From Anoplopoma fimbria (lineage: Eukaryota > Chordata > Actinopteri > Perciformes > Anoplopomatidae), in NCBI RefSeq assembly GCF_027596085.1, contig NW_026553830.1, forward strand, positions 1 to 64,000: 64,000 bases of DNA. The letters are read 5' to 3'. Of the stretch, positions 11,501 through 22,960 are shown piece after piece; positions within the stretch are counted from its first letter, which is position 1, and each line of letters opens with the position of its first letter. Position numbers and translations under genes: made by a program. Below the pieces are notes generated by a model. That model did no database searches. It had not been told where the DNA came from and was given only the letters and a program-made list of their open reading frames with translations.

Positions 11501-12676
11501 ACGTACTTAAATACTCCACAATAGGTTGAAATCCAGTCCAACAAATAAACAAACTACAGTCCTTAAATTAAAAACGGTAGGTATGAATGTTTTTTCCACT
11601 CATATCATCTGTTAACATATCTGTCTCTGTGTAAAAGAAGTAAACTAAATGTGTATATGTGTAGAATTTGGAATATCCTGTAGCTGTCTATCATCACTCG
11701 CAGATTTGGTAATGGACATTATCCCAAAAAACATATTTTCTGTTATTTTTCGATTTAAAAAAAAAAAATTGTTATGCTCCAGTCCTCCTGCCCTTTTATT
11801 TATTATGTTTTGTTAAGTAGTGATAGATGGATCTAACATTTAATAACCTACATATGTTAGAAATTTAGGAAAGGCCTGTTTGAAGCCAGCATTGAAGGCT
11901 TTTGGCTGATACTAACAAATGGCAGTGCAACAACCATCTTTCATTGTACAGTATGCGGGGGAGAGGATAAGACTAATACATTTATAGTCTCCGGCTGTCT
12001 TTGAGAGGTGGAGCAGAGCGTGTTGATTTAGTCATTGTCTCATGTAAGCCGGTACAAGCCTTCAGTGCAGTATGAATTTGATGGTTCATCCATGCAGTAC
12101 AATAAAACCAACACAATACCCAGAGTGGTTTATACCCTTTATATAGACTTACTGTGGTCAAGCATTCCCATGGCAAAAATTCAGAATCTGATCTGAAATC
12201 AGGGACAAAATTAACAACGGCAATCCTTGTCCTTTGCTTGAGTGAAATACTGCTATCTATATCTCTCTGTCATATATTGTTGGCTTAGTATTTATGCGTT
12301 AAATCTGTAAACAGACTTTATTTGTGAGGAATGACCTAGGGAGCCAAGTGAAAACAGGGGTCCATACCAGATCCAAATAAATGTTCACAATGATGATATT
12401 TATCATTTGAGCCCCCTCCAAAGTCTTAAAAGCCAAATTGATGAGTGAATGTTGAGCTGTTGGGGTAGTGAAGGGAGGTTCTGAGGTCGTGGGGCTGGCA
12501 CTATTCTGTTCACTGGTATAAGGTACATAAGCCTTTTTTAGCTTATACCAGTGTGTATGTTCCAAAAATGAACAACGATAGCTGATTATCACAAAAAAGC
12601 ATTATGAGGAGAGAAAGGACGAGGCTGGACGCCATTGATGATAAAAATGCAGACAGGGAGAGACCCACTGGGCCAA

Positions 12677-12925
12677 TACCATGACCACTAAATTGACCAT
12701 AATTTACTAAATTAACATAATTATGTATTGAAGAAGACTTGAAACTAGAGATTGAGACCATAAACTCATGTTTACAATGTTTACTGAGGGAATAAATCAA
12801 GAGAGAAGAAGAGTCATTTTCTCAGACTTCTATACAACCAGACTTCTTTTTGAAAGTTGCCCCATGACGAAATTTTAAGACACTTTCACATTGGCTTCAG
12901 AAACGCAGGTTTCTGCCTGGTCAGG
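12677..12925 (+). repeat. Dispersed family A, partial copy
   Basis: Contains the family block AGAAGACTTGAAACTAGAG, then ACTCATGTTTACAATG and TTGGCTTCAGAAACGCAGG. Same orientation as the 2.3-kb copy. Confidence 0.75.
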
Positions 12926-14231
12926 ATTGCTCCCAATACATAACCTGTGAGCAGAAAGGAGCTCTTTGCCACACACCTCAGTTCCCTCAATGAAGATTGA
13001 CACAAAGGCAGAGGTTATACACTGCTAAAAAATGTCAGATGCAACAATGCCTACTGAACTTATGAAAACATCCCACACCGCAAACTGGGTCTGGTTTTGT
13101 TCTAATGCCCACAGGTTTAGATATGTTGTTGTGCTTCCAGGTACATTGCGGGGGCAATCAACAAACAAATGAATCGAACACATTGATGTGACTTTAATTA
13201 GGTCTGCTAGAGTGTAAGAATGTTTGTTTCGATTACTTTTTCAATCAATTTCAATTTTGTAATGTCACCTGCGAGGTCAGATATCTTGCATTGCTGTTGT
13301 ACACTGGACTGCTGTGACTCACTGCTGGAGAGTGAACACAACACCAACCCTCAGATGAACGGTCGCCTATGAGTAAAATTGAAAAAAGGGAAGGGATGCC
13401 CCCCCCCTGTTTTCAGGCAGCACCTAAATGCATTTGTGGATCTCAGTGGAGCTGTGCGCAGACATTTAACAATCTGTAAATATATACACACACGAATGCC
13501 AATATCTTTAGCCATTCTTATACACAGGAAGCTTTCCGTAGGCAAAAAATGGTCAGGTCCAAGTTAAAAAATCTTTACTTATAATTTTAATATTTATTCA
13601 GGTTGCAATGTGTGCATTCGCACCAACAATTATGCACAAATCGTTCAGGTTTGGGATTCAAAATTTCCATTCATAGATCAGTTATACGCATTGGTGACCA
13701 TTTTTAGCTAATCTCCTGCTAGCTCCAGCTCCATGCTAAACTCACAAACATGAAAGTGGTATCAATCTTTTCATCATAACTCTTGGCAAGAAGGCGAAGA
13801 TTTTACAGATTTTACAAAAAGCAGATTTTACAAAATATTATTTTAATATCTATCTTCAAAATATATAAAAAAACAAAAATAACAATCAACTATATATTAT
13901 ACTGCCAATCGGGCATGATGTTCAGCTCACACAAAATTGTCCTGCTTGTCGCATACAGCGTCCTTTTTATCCAATACTATAAGACTTGGCACCTAAGAAG
14001 AAGGAGATGAAAATGATGGAGTCGCCATGACCAAAATGCCTGACAAATTGTGTGGACCTTGGCACAGTGAAGCAATGGGTTTGACTTTCCAAGCTCGCTT
14101 TGTATCACACATGGGGGTGAAAGACCAATTGCTTGATTCGGTTTGGCAGTGGTGATGTTTAAAGGAGCACAGACGGTATTGAAGTTCTTTCGTTCCTTCT
14201 AAACAAGTGTTGTGTTTCCTCTCTGTCGCAG

Positions 14232-14328
14232 GGAAATGGCCACGAGCGTGATTTCTTGGACGACGGGCGAGTGTACATCATGGATGTGTATAATCGCTAC
14301 ATATATCCTCGGGACGGGTTTGCCAAAA
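14232..14328 (+). CDS. hdac11: HDAC11 coding exon
   Basis: A 97-bp exon between a TGTCGCAG acceptor and a GTGAGG donor. It starts in phase 0 with GNGHERDFLDDGRVYIM and continues DVYNRYIYPRDGFAK, plus one base of the next codon. GNGHERDF follows the zinc-ligand motif of the preceding exon, as in vertebrate HDAC11. No irregularity is seen. Confidence 0.96.
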
Positions 14329-14404
14329 GTGAGGTTTCTTCTCATACTTGCTATTTAACCTTTGTACTAATAGAGATTTGGTACGGTTAACAGGACAGTT
14401 AATT

Positions 14405-14830
14405 CCTGTATTAAAAAAAATACATATTTTACCTCATACTTGTAGTGCTATTTATCACTCTAGATTGTTTTGTTGTAAGTTGCCGAGTGTTGGAGATATT
14501 TGCTGTAAAGATGTCTGCTTTCTCAATATAAAGAAATGATATGACACTTGGCTTGTTGACTTCAAAGAGCCTAAAGAAAAACATTTAAAAAGCTCAACAG
14601 CAATATCTCATTCCAGAAATCAGGACAGGTTTACTCAAGATAATCCACAGACAGTGTTGTGCGTTGTTTCATGTAGGAACTGTTTTCTTTCAACCGTACT
14701 ACACCTGCCAACCGTATCACCCCGCAGAAGGAAGCATGCATCTATACTTGATAGAGCTAGCTTACCTAGCACAAGTGAGCTAGCTAGCATTACACTTAGA
14801 CCAAGGAGGATGCCATCAATGTTTACATTT
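14405..14830 (+). repeat. Dispersed family B repeat, copy 1
   Basis: Carries GTTGCCGAGTGTTGGAGATA, a motif I know from a common teleost dispersed repeat, followed by a segment ending near GAGGATGCCATCAATG. A second copy lies at 15168-15330 plus 16878-16995 in reverse orientation. Its class is not assigned. Confidence 0.65.
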
Positions 14831-14844
14831 TTCTTTGTCACAAG

Positions 14845-15165
14845 CATAGACTGTATATAAGAGGTAGACTAAGTCATAGTGACGTCACCCATTGGTTAGG
14901 CGATTTGGCCGTGACCATCTTGGAATTTTGCAACCAGTGAAAGGAAGTTCCCATATTTAAACTGCGGATAAGTGACGTAGAGACTCCGTAAACAGCTCTG
15001 GAAGCAACAGCACCCTGTCAATTACAGTAGCCCCGCCCTAAATCATACCCTGCTTTATGGTCTATTTTACTCTAAATGGACCATAATTTACTAAATGAAC
15101 ATCATGCTGTATTGAAGAAGAAGACTGTATTGAAACTAGCGTCCATAAACTCATGTTTACAATAT
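14845..15165 (+). repeat. Dispersed family A, copy with one intact terminus
   Basis: Starts with ATAGACTGTATATAAG, the same terminus seen in reverse at 20699 and 40569. It continues through CCCGCCCTAAAT and TAAACTCATGTTTACAAT. It lies between two inverted family B copies. Confidence 0.75.
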
Positions 15166-15330
15166 TAACTTCCTTCCGTAGTTCAGTAAAAGAAAATAGT
15201 TCCTACATGAAACTGCTCACACCAAGGTCTATGGATTAATTTAAGGAATTGGATCATGATTCCTGGAAAGAGACATTGCTTTTTTGGTGCTTTGAGCACA
15301 ACAAGCCGAAAGCCATCCTGTTCCAATATA

Positions 15331-16877
15331 CAGTGGGTACGGAAAGTATTCAGACCCCTTTAAATTTTTCACCCTTTGTGTCATTGCAGCCATTTGCTAA
15401 AATCGAAAAAGTTCATTTTTTTTTTTCGCATTAATGTACACTCAGCAACCCATCTTGACAGAAAAAACAGAAATGTAGAAATTTTTGCAAATTTATTAAA
15501 AAAGAAAAACTGAAATATCACATGGTCATAAGTATTCAGACCCTTTGCTCAGTATTGAGTAGAAAAGCTAGTACAGCCATGAGTCTTCTTGGGAATGATA
15601 TCACACCTGGATTTGGGGATCCTCTGCCATTCTTCCTTGCAGATCCTCTCCACGTTTGGACAGCCATTTTCAGGTCTCTCCAGAGATGCTCAATTGGGTT
15701 TAGGTAGGGCTCTGGCTGGGCCAGTCAAGAATGGTCACAGACTCAGAAGCCACTCCTTTGTTATTTTAGCTGTGTGCTTCGGGTCATTGTCTTGTTGGAA
15801 GGTGAACCTTCGGCCCAGTCTGAGGTCCTTCTGGAGGAGGTTTTCTTCCAGGATATCTCTGTACTTGGCCGCATTCATCTTTCCTTCAATTGCAACCAAT
15901 CGTCCTGTCCCTGCAGCTGAAAAACAATAGCATGATGCTGCCACCACCATGTTTCACTGTTGGGATTGTATTGGGCAGGTGATGAGCAGTGCCTGGTTTT
16001 CTCCACACATCTTAGAATTAACGCCAAAAAGTTCAATCTTGGTCTCATCAGACCATCTTATTTCTCATAGTTTCATGTGTTTTTTGGCAAACTCTATCGG
16101 GCTTTCATATGTCTTGCACTGAGGAGAGGCTTCCGTCGGGCCACTCTTAAAGCCCCGACTGGTGGAGGGCTGCAGTGATAGTTGACTTTGTGGAACTTTC
16201 TCCCATCTCCCTACTGCATCTCTGGAGCTCAGCCACAGTGATCTTTGGGTTCTTCTTTACCTCTCTCACCAAGGCTCTTCTCCCACGATTGCTCAGTTTG
16301 GCTGGACGGCCAGGTCTAGGAAGAGTTCTGGTCATCCCATACTTCTTCCATTTAAGGATTATGGAGGCCACTGTGCTCTTAGGAACCTTGAGTGCTGCAG
16401 AAATTCTTTTGTAACCTTGGCCAGATCTGTGCCTTGCCACAATTCTGTCTCTGAGCTCCTTGGGCAGTTCCTTCGACCTCATGATTCTCATTTGTTCTGA
16501 CATGCACTGTGAGCTGTAAGGTCTTATATAGACAGGTGTGTGCCTTTCCTAATCAAGTCCAATCAGTTTAATTAAACACAGCTGGACTCCAATGAAGGAG
16601 TAGAACCATCTCAAGGAGGATCAGAAGAAATGGACAGCATGTGAGTTAAATATGAGTGTCACAGCAAAGGGTCTGAATACTTATGACCATGTGATATTTC
16701 AGTTTTTCTTTTTTAATAAATTTGCAAAAATTTCTACATTTCTGTTTTTTTCTGTCAAGATGGGTTGCTGAGTGTACATTAATGCGAAAAAATGAACTTT
16801 TTTGATTTTAGCAAATGGCTGCAATGAAACAAAGAGTGAAAAATTTAAAGGGGTCTGAATACTTTCCGTACCCACTG
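15331..16877 (-). mobile_element. Tc1-like element, copy 2, both ends present
   Basis: Both terminal inverted repeats are complete (CAGTGGGTACGG at left, CCGTACCCACTG at right) and TA flanks each side (15329-15330, 16878-16879). The element is about 75 bp shorter than copy 3 (27299-28919). The shortfall comes from about a dozen small deletions in the left half (15560-16155). The right half, with the promoter side and the start of the transposase, is essentially unchanged. Confidence 0.92.
15565..16503 (-). pseudogene. Tc1 transposase, broken by clustered small deletions
   Basis: The first 118 codons (16503 down to 16147) are the same as in copy 1, covering the helix-turn-helix regions and the GRPAK hinge. 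A 4-bp deletion then creates a stop directly after HQSGL. Downstream, a fragment at 15950-15735 keeps [15 protein letters not shown]. Further deletions of 1 to about 25 bp break every frame, and the sequence around the last acidic residue is shifted. It cannot encode an active enzyme. By reading against copy 1, I count about 12 deletions over about 600 bp but only a couple of substitutions. Confidence 0.9.
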
Positions 16878-17210
16878 TATAGAAGGCAGATATCCAACAC
16901 TTGGCAACTCACACAAAAACAATCCAGACTGATGAATAGCAGTACAGGTAAGAGGAAAAATATGTATTTCAGGTTTTGGGGTTCCTTTAATATGTATTAT
17001 ATGTACTCATGTTCTTAAATGTGATGTATTCTAGTGACAAAGTAACCTCCACCCTGCTCCAGATGTCTGGTTGGAAGTTAGGTTGGAGTGGATTGGGCCT
17101 CCTCCTCCAGTTCCAGCCCCTAGATGTCACTCAGTGCCATTTTAATTGTGCTTTGATTTCCCTCTGCATTACCCCGAGCTCTATTAGCACTCAGCAGGAA
17201 ATCTGTCACG
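16878..17210 (+). repeat. Segment duplicated in inverted orientation at 26967-27298
   Basis: This 332-bp flank of Tc1 copy 2 (half of a family B repeat plus about 215 bp of other DNA) reappears as its reverse complement at 26967-27298, again abutting the 5' end of a Tc1 element at the same TA. I found no difference between the two copies by eye. Confidence 0.92.
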
Positions 17211-17938
17211 CAGGAGTCCACGTAACACTTTAATCGGGGGTTTTACGCACACTTATCTGTCAATACATTACAGCTGATCCGACAGCAACCACATGTTACC
17301 ATTACATCACGATTCTAACAATACTCAGGGGGACAGACGTCACATTTTAGAACATTTTCCACGTCCTTCAGCTATCTCATTCTCTGCAACTAATTGAATT
17401 TTGTAATCGTCTCTACCCCTGAATAAAATGAAATAAAATGTACATCCTGGCTTGTTTAAGATAAAAAAAAAACTCCATTCTCGTTCATATTTTTCCTCTA
17501 AGACACATTTATTTCCTTGAGCTTTCAAAGACCAAAGCTTGTACTTTTTGGACACTTTTTTTTTTTCTTTCAAGTCTTCTTTGAAAAAATACCCAGAAAT
17601 CTGTTTCACATGCTATTACGTTGCTCTTTCCTGCTTTGGCAGCTTAATAATGTTTGAATTTTGAGACATTTGGTCACCTAATTAACCTTTTTCATCATTT
17701 CCCGTTAATTATTGGAAATGCACATACTAATTAAGTAAAGCGCTTCTGCAGATTTACGCTGCTGGCTGTTTTATAGATAGAGAAACACAATTACCTACCT
17801 GGACATTACATAAGAATTCACCTAGTGGCAATTTACTTTGTGAGCCTTTACTGTGCCTGATGCATGGAATATTAAAGAATTATTAGCCTTTCGTACATAT
17901 GAGGTTGTTCGTGACATCTTCGTTTCTCCTATCACCAG

Positions 17939-18116
17939 GAGCCATAAAGAGGAAGGTGGAGCTGGACTGGGGCACCGAGGACTCGGAGTACCTCCAGAAA
18001 GTAGAGCTCCACACCGAAGGGGCGCTGAACGAGATCCGCCCCGACATCATCGTCTACAACGCGGGGACAGATGTCTTGGATGGGGACCCCTCGGAGGACT
18101 CTCCATATCACCACAG
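17939..18116 (+). CDS. hdac11: HDAC11 coding exon with a one-base frame break
   Basis: The acceptor ATCACCAG precedes it. The exon reads AIKRKVELDWGTEDSEY, QKVELHTEGALNEIRPDII and VYNAGTDVLDGD, which holds the third zinc ligand (Asp in GTD). After GD the correct HDAC11 sequence LGGLSISP continues in a different frame. The run CCCC at 18087-18090 is one base shorter than the reading frame needs. The exon ends ...CCACAG at 18116, before GTGCTG, a non-ideal donor. With one extra base it would splice in phase 0 to the last exon. Either a real null allele, a pseudogenised gene or, more likely, a homopolymer error. Confidence 0.9.
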
Positions 18117-21100
18117 GTGCTGGACCAGTACATTTCAACCAAATTCTTAAAGTTAACAATGATTAACAATGTTTTTTTTAATGTTTTACCATTAAAAAAA
18201 ACCCAGTTGGAACCATTTACATGACCCATGTTAGACTCAAAAATTCAGAGTAGGTAACTTTAGGAGTTATAGCAGATCAAGTAAACACCAAGTTACTTAA
18301 TTGATAAACTAAATAACTTAAAATAAGGACTTCAGTTAAAGCTGCGGTGCTCCTGACTGTCGCTATTCAACACCTGTATTACAGTTGTGTTCTGCAGTGT
18401 TCAGTGCACTCACAGCAAACACCTGCACAACTTACAGCTTCATTAAAGGACATAACATGAGTCAGACATAAGTTACCTAATAATTAATTAACTTTAAATC
18501 AAAATGGCTATAGCCTCAAATGGTAATTAACTCATAACGTTATTTATTCTTCCCCCAACAGACTGGTGTTGTATGAAGTAGTCTGCACACCTGGTGGACT
18601 GATGTGTCATTGACTGTAGCTTACGTTAGCCCAGCTGCTGGAAACAGTTGCTCAGCTGGTCAGATGTCCCGCAGACCAACAATACTGTCGCTCTGATGAA
18701 TCACCTGCAGAGCAGACCAGATTCTAATGTGACGTTAGCATGAGCTTCAGAGAGCTAAACCGCAAGGCACGCCACGACTTCTTTCTTTCTCGATGGCAGG
18801 GATGTGCGTTTGTTTTACACATTGCGCTGCCCTTTCCGACGGTCGCCAACACACAATGTGTGGGATTTGGATTTGTAGCTCGCTCCTTGTCTACTGTAAC
18901 ATTGTGAAAGTAACATCAGTAACTCTGCATGCCCAAAATAGCTCGCAGCTCTGTCCCAAAATAAGTGAGTTTATATTTAAACATTCTGCATTTAAGTTTT
19001 AAACTGTCTTTGGATTACTTTCCCTCTTGGTCTCCTGCATTTTGGCAGTGTTGATAGAGAAAACAACTGTCAATATTAAGCAAATATACTGCAGAATTCC
19101 TTCACAATTGTTCCTAAAACAACAATTTCTGTGATTTGTGTTCATTTTAGATGCCGTTACATACAGAAATGAACGGAGGAAGAAAAAAAGTTTATATTGA
19201 CTATTTAAAACAAAGGTTCATTGTTTATCTGCAGTGCTGCAGTGGCAGGAGAAACATCTGAACGTGGAAGTGGCAGGCTCAGCTGTGTCGGGTCACGTGA
19301 GCACTTTGTGCAGCTAATTTGTCAGGAAATCTGAAAGCATACTGGGAGCTGATCCGCATGAGCCAAATTTGGATTTATTACTTCCTGTGTGCAGATATAC
19401 CATGCCAGTGATCCTGTGAATTCCAGAGAATAATTGGAGCAAATAAGGCGGATTTGCCGAATGCATTAGTGGGGATGTACGCTGATGTGTGTTGGAGAGC
19501 TAATTTGTGATTTTGGGCTGGTTTATGACCTGAAATTGAATTTAAAAAAAACGTCTTTGTGCAGTTTCAGTAACTGTTATTTAAAGTTGTGGTTGAACAT
19601 GTATTTCTGTCATTCCGAATAATGTTTGAAATCAGTCATTGCGCTACAAATTGCTCCATAATCAATGAGATTTTGGACACAAGCTGTTCCCACTTTCATC
19701 CCTAGACAAGCCAGGAATTGTGTTTCTTTCCTGAGAGGTTTGCTGCTCCACAGTGAAGCAGTGAGATGTATGAACAGGCCTCCCCTCTCTACTCAGGTGA
19801 GAAGGGGAGCATAGATAGAAGCGTTTGTCAGCAGCCTGATCAAATTCAGATAAGTTACTGGTACTATTCAACAGGGTTTGGCCAGTGTAAACATTTTTAA
19901 ACCGGTATGATATTAAGCCAAACAGCGGACCGGTATACCAAGTTTTACCAGTTGTGAAGCAACTTGGCACTCAAATGAGAGTGCCTGGTCCACCTTAAAG
20001 GTCAGCCCAACTTAAGTGAGTCTGGCCCAAAGTTGGGGCTAACATGGAGACTAACCCTGTTTACTTTAAATTAGCAGGTGGCAAGCAAGACACGCAAGCT
20101 CACTAAGGTTACAGGCTTCAATATTCTGAATCCCTCTCTGCAAAAGTGTGACCTGCCCTACTCTGCTTCTGATTGGCTAACCCTGACATAACCCTCCGGT
20201 TCTGAAAAGTGAAGCCAAACAGGATGTGCCTGAAACTCTCTACTGGCCAGCAGGGGGCGACTCCTCTGGATGCCACAAGAAGTCTGATTGTATAGAAGTC
20301 TATGAGAAAATGACTCTACTTCTCTTTTGATTTATTCCCTCAGTAAACATTGTAAACATGAGTTCATGGTCTCATTCTCTAGTCTAGATTCAAGTCTTCT
20401 TCAATACAACATGATGTTCATTTAGTAAATTATGGTCCTTTTAGAGTCAAATAGACCATAAAGCAGGGTATGCTTAAGGGCGGGGCTGGATAAACAGGTT
20501 TCTACTTCTACCAAAGCCGTATTTGGCGTCTCTGTGTCACTTCTCCGCAGTCCAAATATGGTCACTTCCGTTCATTTGTTGCAAAAAAGCCAAGATGTCA
20601 ATGGCAAAATGACACCAAACTCGAGGCTTTAAACACCAGTCCACAAACCAATGGGTGACGTCTCAATGCCTATGTCCACTTCATATATACACAGTCTATG
20701 AATCTAACCAATTCAACAAATGACGTACCAGCCAATCAGAAGCATAGTAGGGTGGGTCATGCCTTCGCCATAGCAAGATTTCTAATTCAGGGTTCAAACA
20801 GCTGGGCTTGCAATAAAATGGCTGGAGGGAACCCGTCGTTCTCGTCAACCCAAAACATATGAACCTTCTGGTAAACAAACACAACGTCTCCCCCCGCCAA
20901 CCTCTACTGAAATTTGATCTCTTTCACTCTTCAATAATTGCCACAAAAACCAGTATTAGCCCTTCTATAAACAAATATGATGCCATGACGTCGGCACAGC
21001 TTCCTGAAGTAGGCTACTTTTTTAAGTTTCCAGCAAGTCATAATGATGACAAATGCAGGTTCAGCCAGTTTGCATGAAACAAACCAGTCTAAGCTCGCAC

Positions 21101-21196
21101 ACCAGATCAGGAAAAAAACTGAAATGGACCCAACTGTGCCACCCGAGGCCCTGTATAGACTGACAGACCACCTCTCCTCCGGTCCCTCTCTGCCAG
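18117..21196 (+). other. HDAC11 intron
   Basis: Contains one nearly complete family A repeat (20206-20699). The stretch 18.1-20.2 kb shows no recognisable element; the ORFs there are short and without domains. Confidence 0.6.
20206..20699 (-). repeat. Dispersed family A, near-complete copy
   Basis: The most complete copy, about 490 bp. It runs from GTGAAGCCAA through CAGCAGGGGGCGACTCC, GTAAACATGAGTTCATGG, GGGCGGGGCTGG and CAAGATG, to TATATACACAGTCTATGA. The terminus GACTGTATATA (reverse strand) is shared with other copies. No long open frame, so it is non-coding. Confidence 0.8.
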
Positions 21197-21445
21197 GGCA
21201 TCGTGAAGAGAGACGAGATCGTGTTCAGGGCAGCGAGGCGACGGGGCATCCCCATACTCATGGTGACTTCTGGGGGGTACCAGAAGAAAACCGCCCGCAT
21301 CATCGCCGACTCCATCCTCAACTTGGACCGGCAGGGCCTGATTGGAGCAGAGGCTATGGAGGGGGAGGGCTCCTCATCATCGTCGCTGGTGACCAGCATG
21401 ATGTGCAGCTCTGGATCCGCTGGATCGAAATTCACTGCTGTCTGA
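21197..21445 (+). CDS. hdac11: HDAC11 last coding exon with catalytic Tyr and stop
   Basis: The acceptor CTCTGCCAG is followed by GIVKRDEIVFRAARRRG, IPILMVTSGGYQKKTAR and IIADSILNL. GGY holds the transition-state Tyr of class IV deacetylases. The tail of about 35 residues after LIGAEA is Ser-rich and ends FTAV before TGA at 21443-21445. This tail is less conserved between species. The exon starts in phase 0, consistent with the previous exon only if that one regains one base. Confidence 0.95.
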   Translation, partial: GIVKRDEIVFRAARRRGIPILMVTSGGYQKKTARIIADSILNLDRQGLIGAEAMEGEGSSSSSLVTSMMCSSGSAGSKFTAV

Positions 21446-22762
21446 GACGCTCTAATCCAGCCATTAACACTGACATGTGCGTCATCCACAGCTGTGACAT
21501 TTAAAGGCACTCAAGTAACTTTATATTGACCAGTTATCTGTGTTTATTTGAGAGTTGTGACAGCAGGGGTGACACAACGCTTGTTTGCACATTTACACTA
21601 ACAAACGTTAGCTTTGGTAATGTTTTACATTTTTAATGTATACGTTGGGAAAGGGAATAATCCTTTAAAGACAAAAATCCTACTGAAACAATAGCCATGG
21701 CCTGATTACAGCCAAGTTCATAAATTCTCGTACGCCACAAAAAGACTTGTTTAAATTTTCATCAGTTGGAGAAAGATGGGTTTTATGTTTAATGTATGTT
21801 CGGGCAGCGTTTTAGAGAAGTATTCTGTCATCTCAGGAAATGTAATATTGTCATTTGTGAAAGATGTGATACATTACTAGTCCATGAAATTGTAAAGAGG
21901 TTTGATTTTCTCACAGATACATGGGAAAGCTGGTTAATTATCCTCATTTTCTTAGTTAATCAATCTTAGAGGTGAAACACAAGATGATTGCACATGAAAA
22001 CTAATCTGATCGTGATATTTAACCTTCTTACAGAAGATTATGTCTTCTTCATTCCTCATTGGCATTTAGTTTTATTACTTCAAGTGTAAATTGGTGTTTT
22101 TCATCGAGATGATATTCTAATCATAATAGTTAATAGTGTTTCCTTAATCAGTTCAGCTAATGATAAGTTTTTGTACTTTAATCCACTCAACCTCTGCAGT
22201 TCATGTTCACATGGAGCCTGTTGTGATTTTTCCAAAAGGTACTAAAGAATTTCGTCTCTTAAGCGTGAACAAATTTGAAAGCTGAAACATGTGACTCCGA
22301 GCACTCCAGTTTCCAGATCAAAGCCAAACACTGGAACGTGTTCAGTAGATAATGAGCCAGCCTGTACAGTGGAGTTTTACTTCGCATTGCTTTGCTGAAG
22401 TCAGACAAACAGAGCTCTCCTAATGATGTTTTCGCACGCAGTAAGTTGTGTGAAAGGAGGCAAAATAGATCTGTTGGATCAATATGATTAATGCAACACT
22501 ACACCTATTTAGTTTTATGTGGACTCATGTGGCCTTTGATTTAAATCTCAAATTACTGGTACTTAAATTAGTATTCTGGTCCTGGGTGTTATTTATTTGG
22601 TTTTGGTCATTGTTATGCTTATAATAATAGTAAGCAACATTTAGAATGGAGATCACATTTTTTCCTACATTGCTAGCTACCTACAGACACCTCCATGAAA
22701 CATAGCAGGATAATGACAACAAACACGATTGTTGCAAGTCAACTTACAGAAATATCTCTTAA
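21446..22762 (+). other. HDAC11 3' flank, probably including the 3' UTR
   Basis: AT-rich sequence without coding potential. I saw no canonical AATAAA on the + strand before 22924-22929, which lies inside the MITE below, so the transcript end cannot be placed. Confidence 0.45.
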
Positions 22763-22956
22763 AGGGCCAGTGTGTAGGATCTGGCGGCATCTAGCGGTCA
22801 GGTTGCAGATTGCAACCAACTGACACTTCTCCTGTGTGCCAAGGGAGTATGGTGGCCGACATAAAATGTAAAAATGTGAAAAGCCCTAACTACTTACTAC
22901 ATACTTATTAACCCATTTCTGCAAATAAATGCCCCTAGATGCTACACACTGTTCCG
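22763..22956. mobile_element. piggyBac-type MITE with TTAA target sites
   Basis: A 194-bp element with inverted ends (AGGGCCAGTGTGTAGGATCT at left; the right end reads CTACACACTG in reverse complement with a few mismatches). It is flanked by TTAA on both sides (22759-22762, 22957-22960). The GGCGGCATCTAGCGGT motif belongs to a common teleost non-autonomous family. It carries no ORF. Confidence 0.75.
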
Positions 22957-22960
22957 TTAA

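Larger units (their letters stand above)
7167..14231 (+). other. HDAC11 intron (7 kb)
   Basis: The largest visible intron. It holds LINE debris at about 10466-11500 and a family A repeat at 12677-12925. The rest (7.2-10.4 kb, 11.5-12.6 kb and 12.9-14.2 kb) shows only short ORFs without recognisable domains, and A/T runs. Confidence 0.6.
15168..16995 (-). repeat. Dispersed family B copy 2, split by Tc1 copy 2
   Basis: The two halves, 15168-15330 and 16878-16995, together reconstitute the family B order seen in reverse at 14405-14830. Tc1 copy 2 sits at a TA inside it. This gives the relative order of insertion: family B first, Tc1 second. Confidence 0.7.
14329..17938 (+). other. HDAC11 intron with Tc1 copy 2 and repeats
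   Basis: Contains family B repeats in inverted orientation (14405-14830 and 15168-16995), a family A copy between them, and Tc1 copy 2 inside the second family B copy. From 17211 to 17938 nothing is recognised. Confidence 0.6.
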
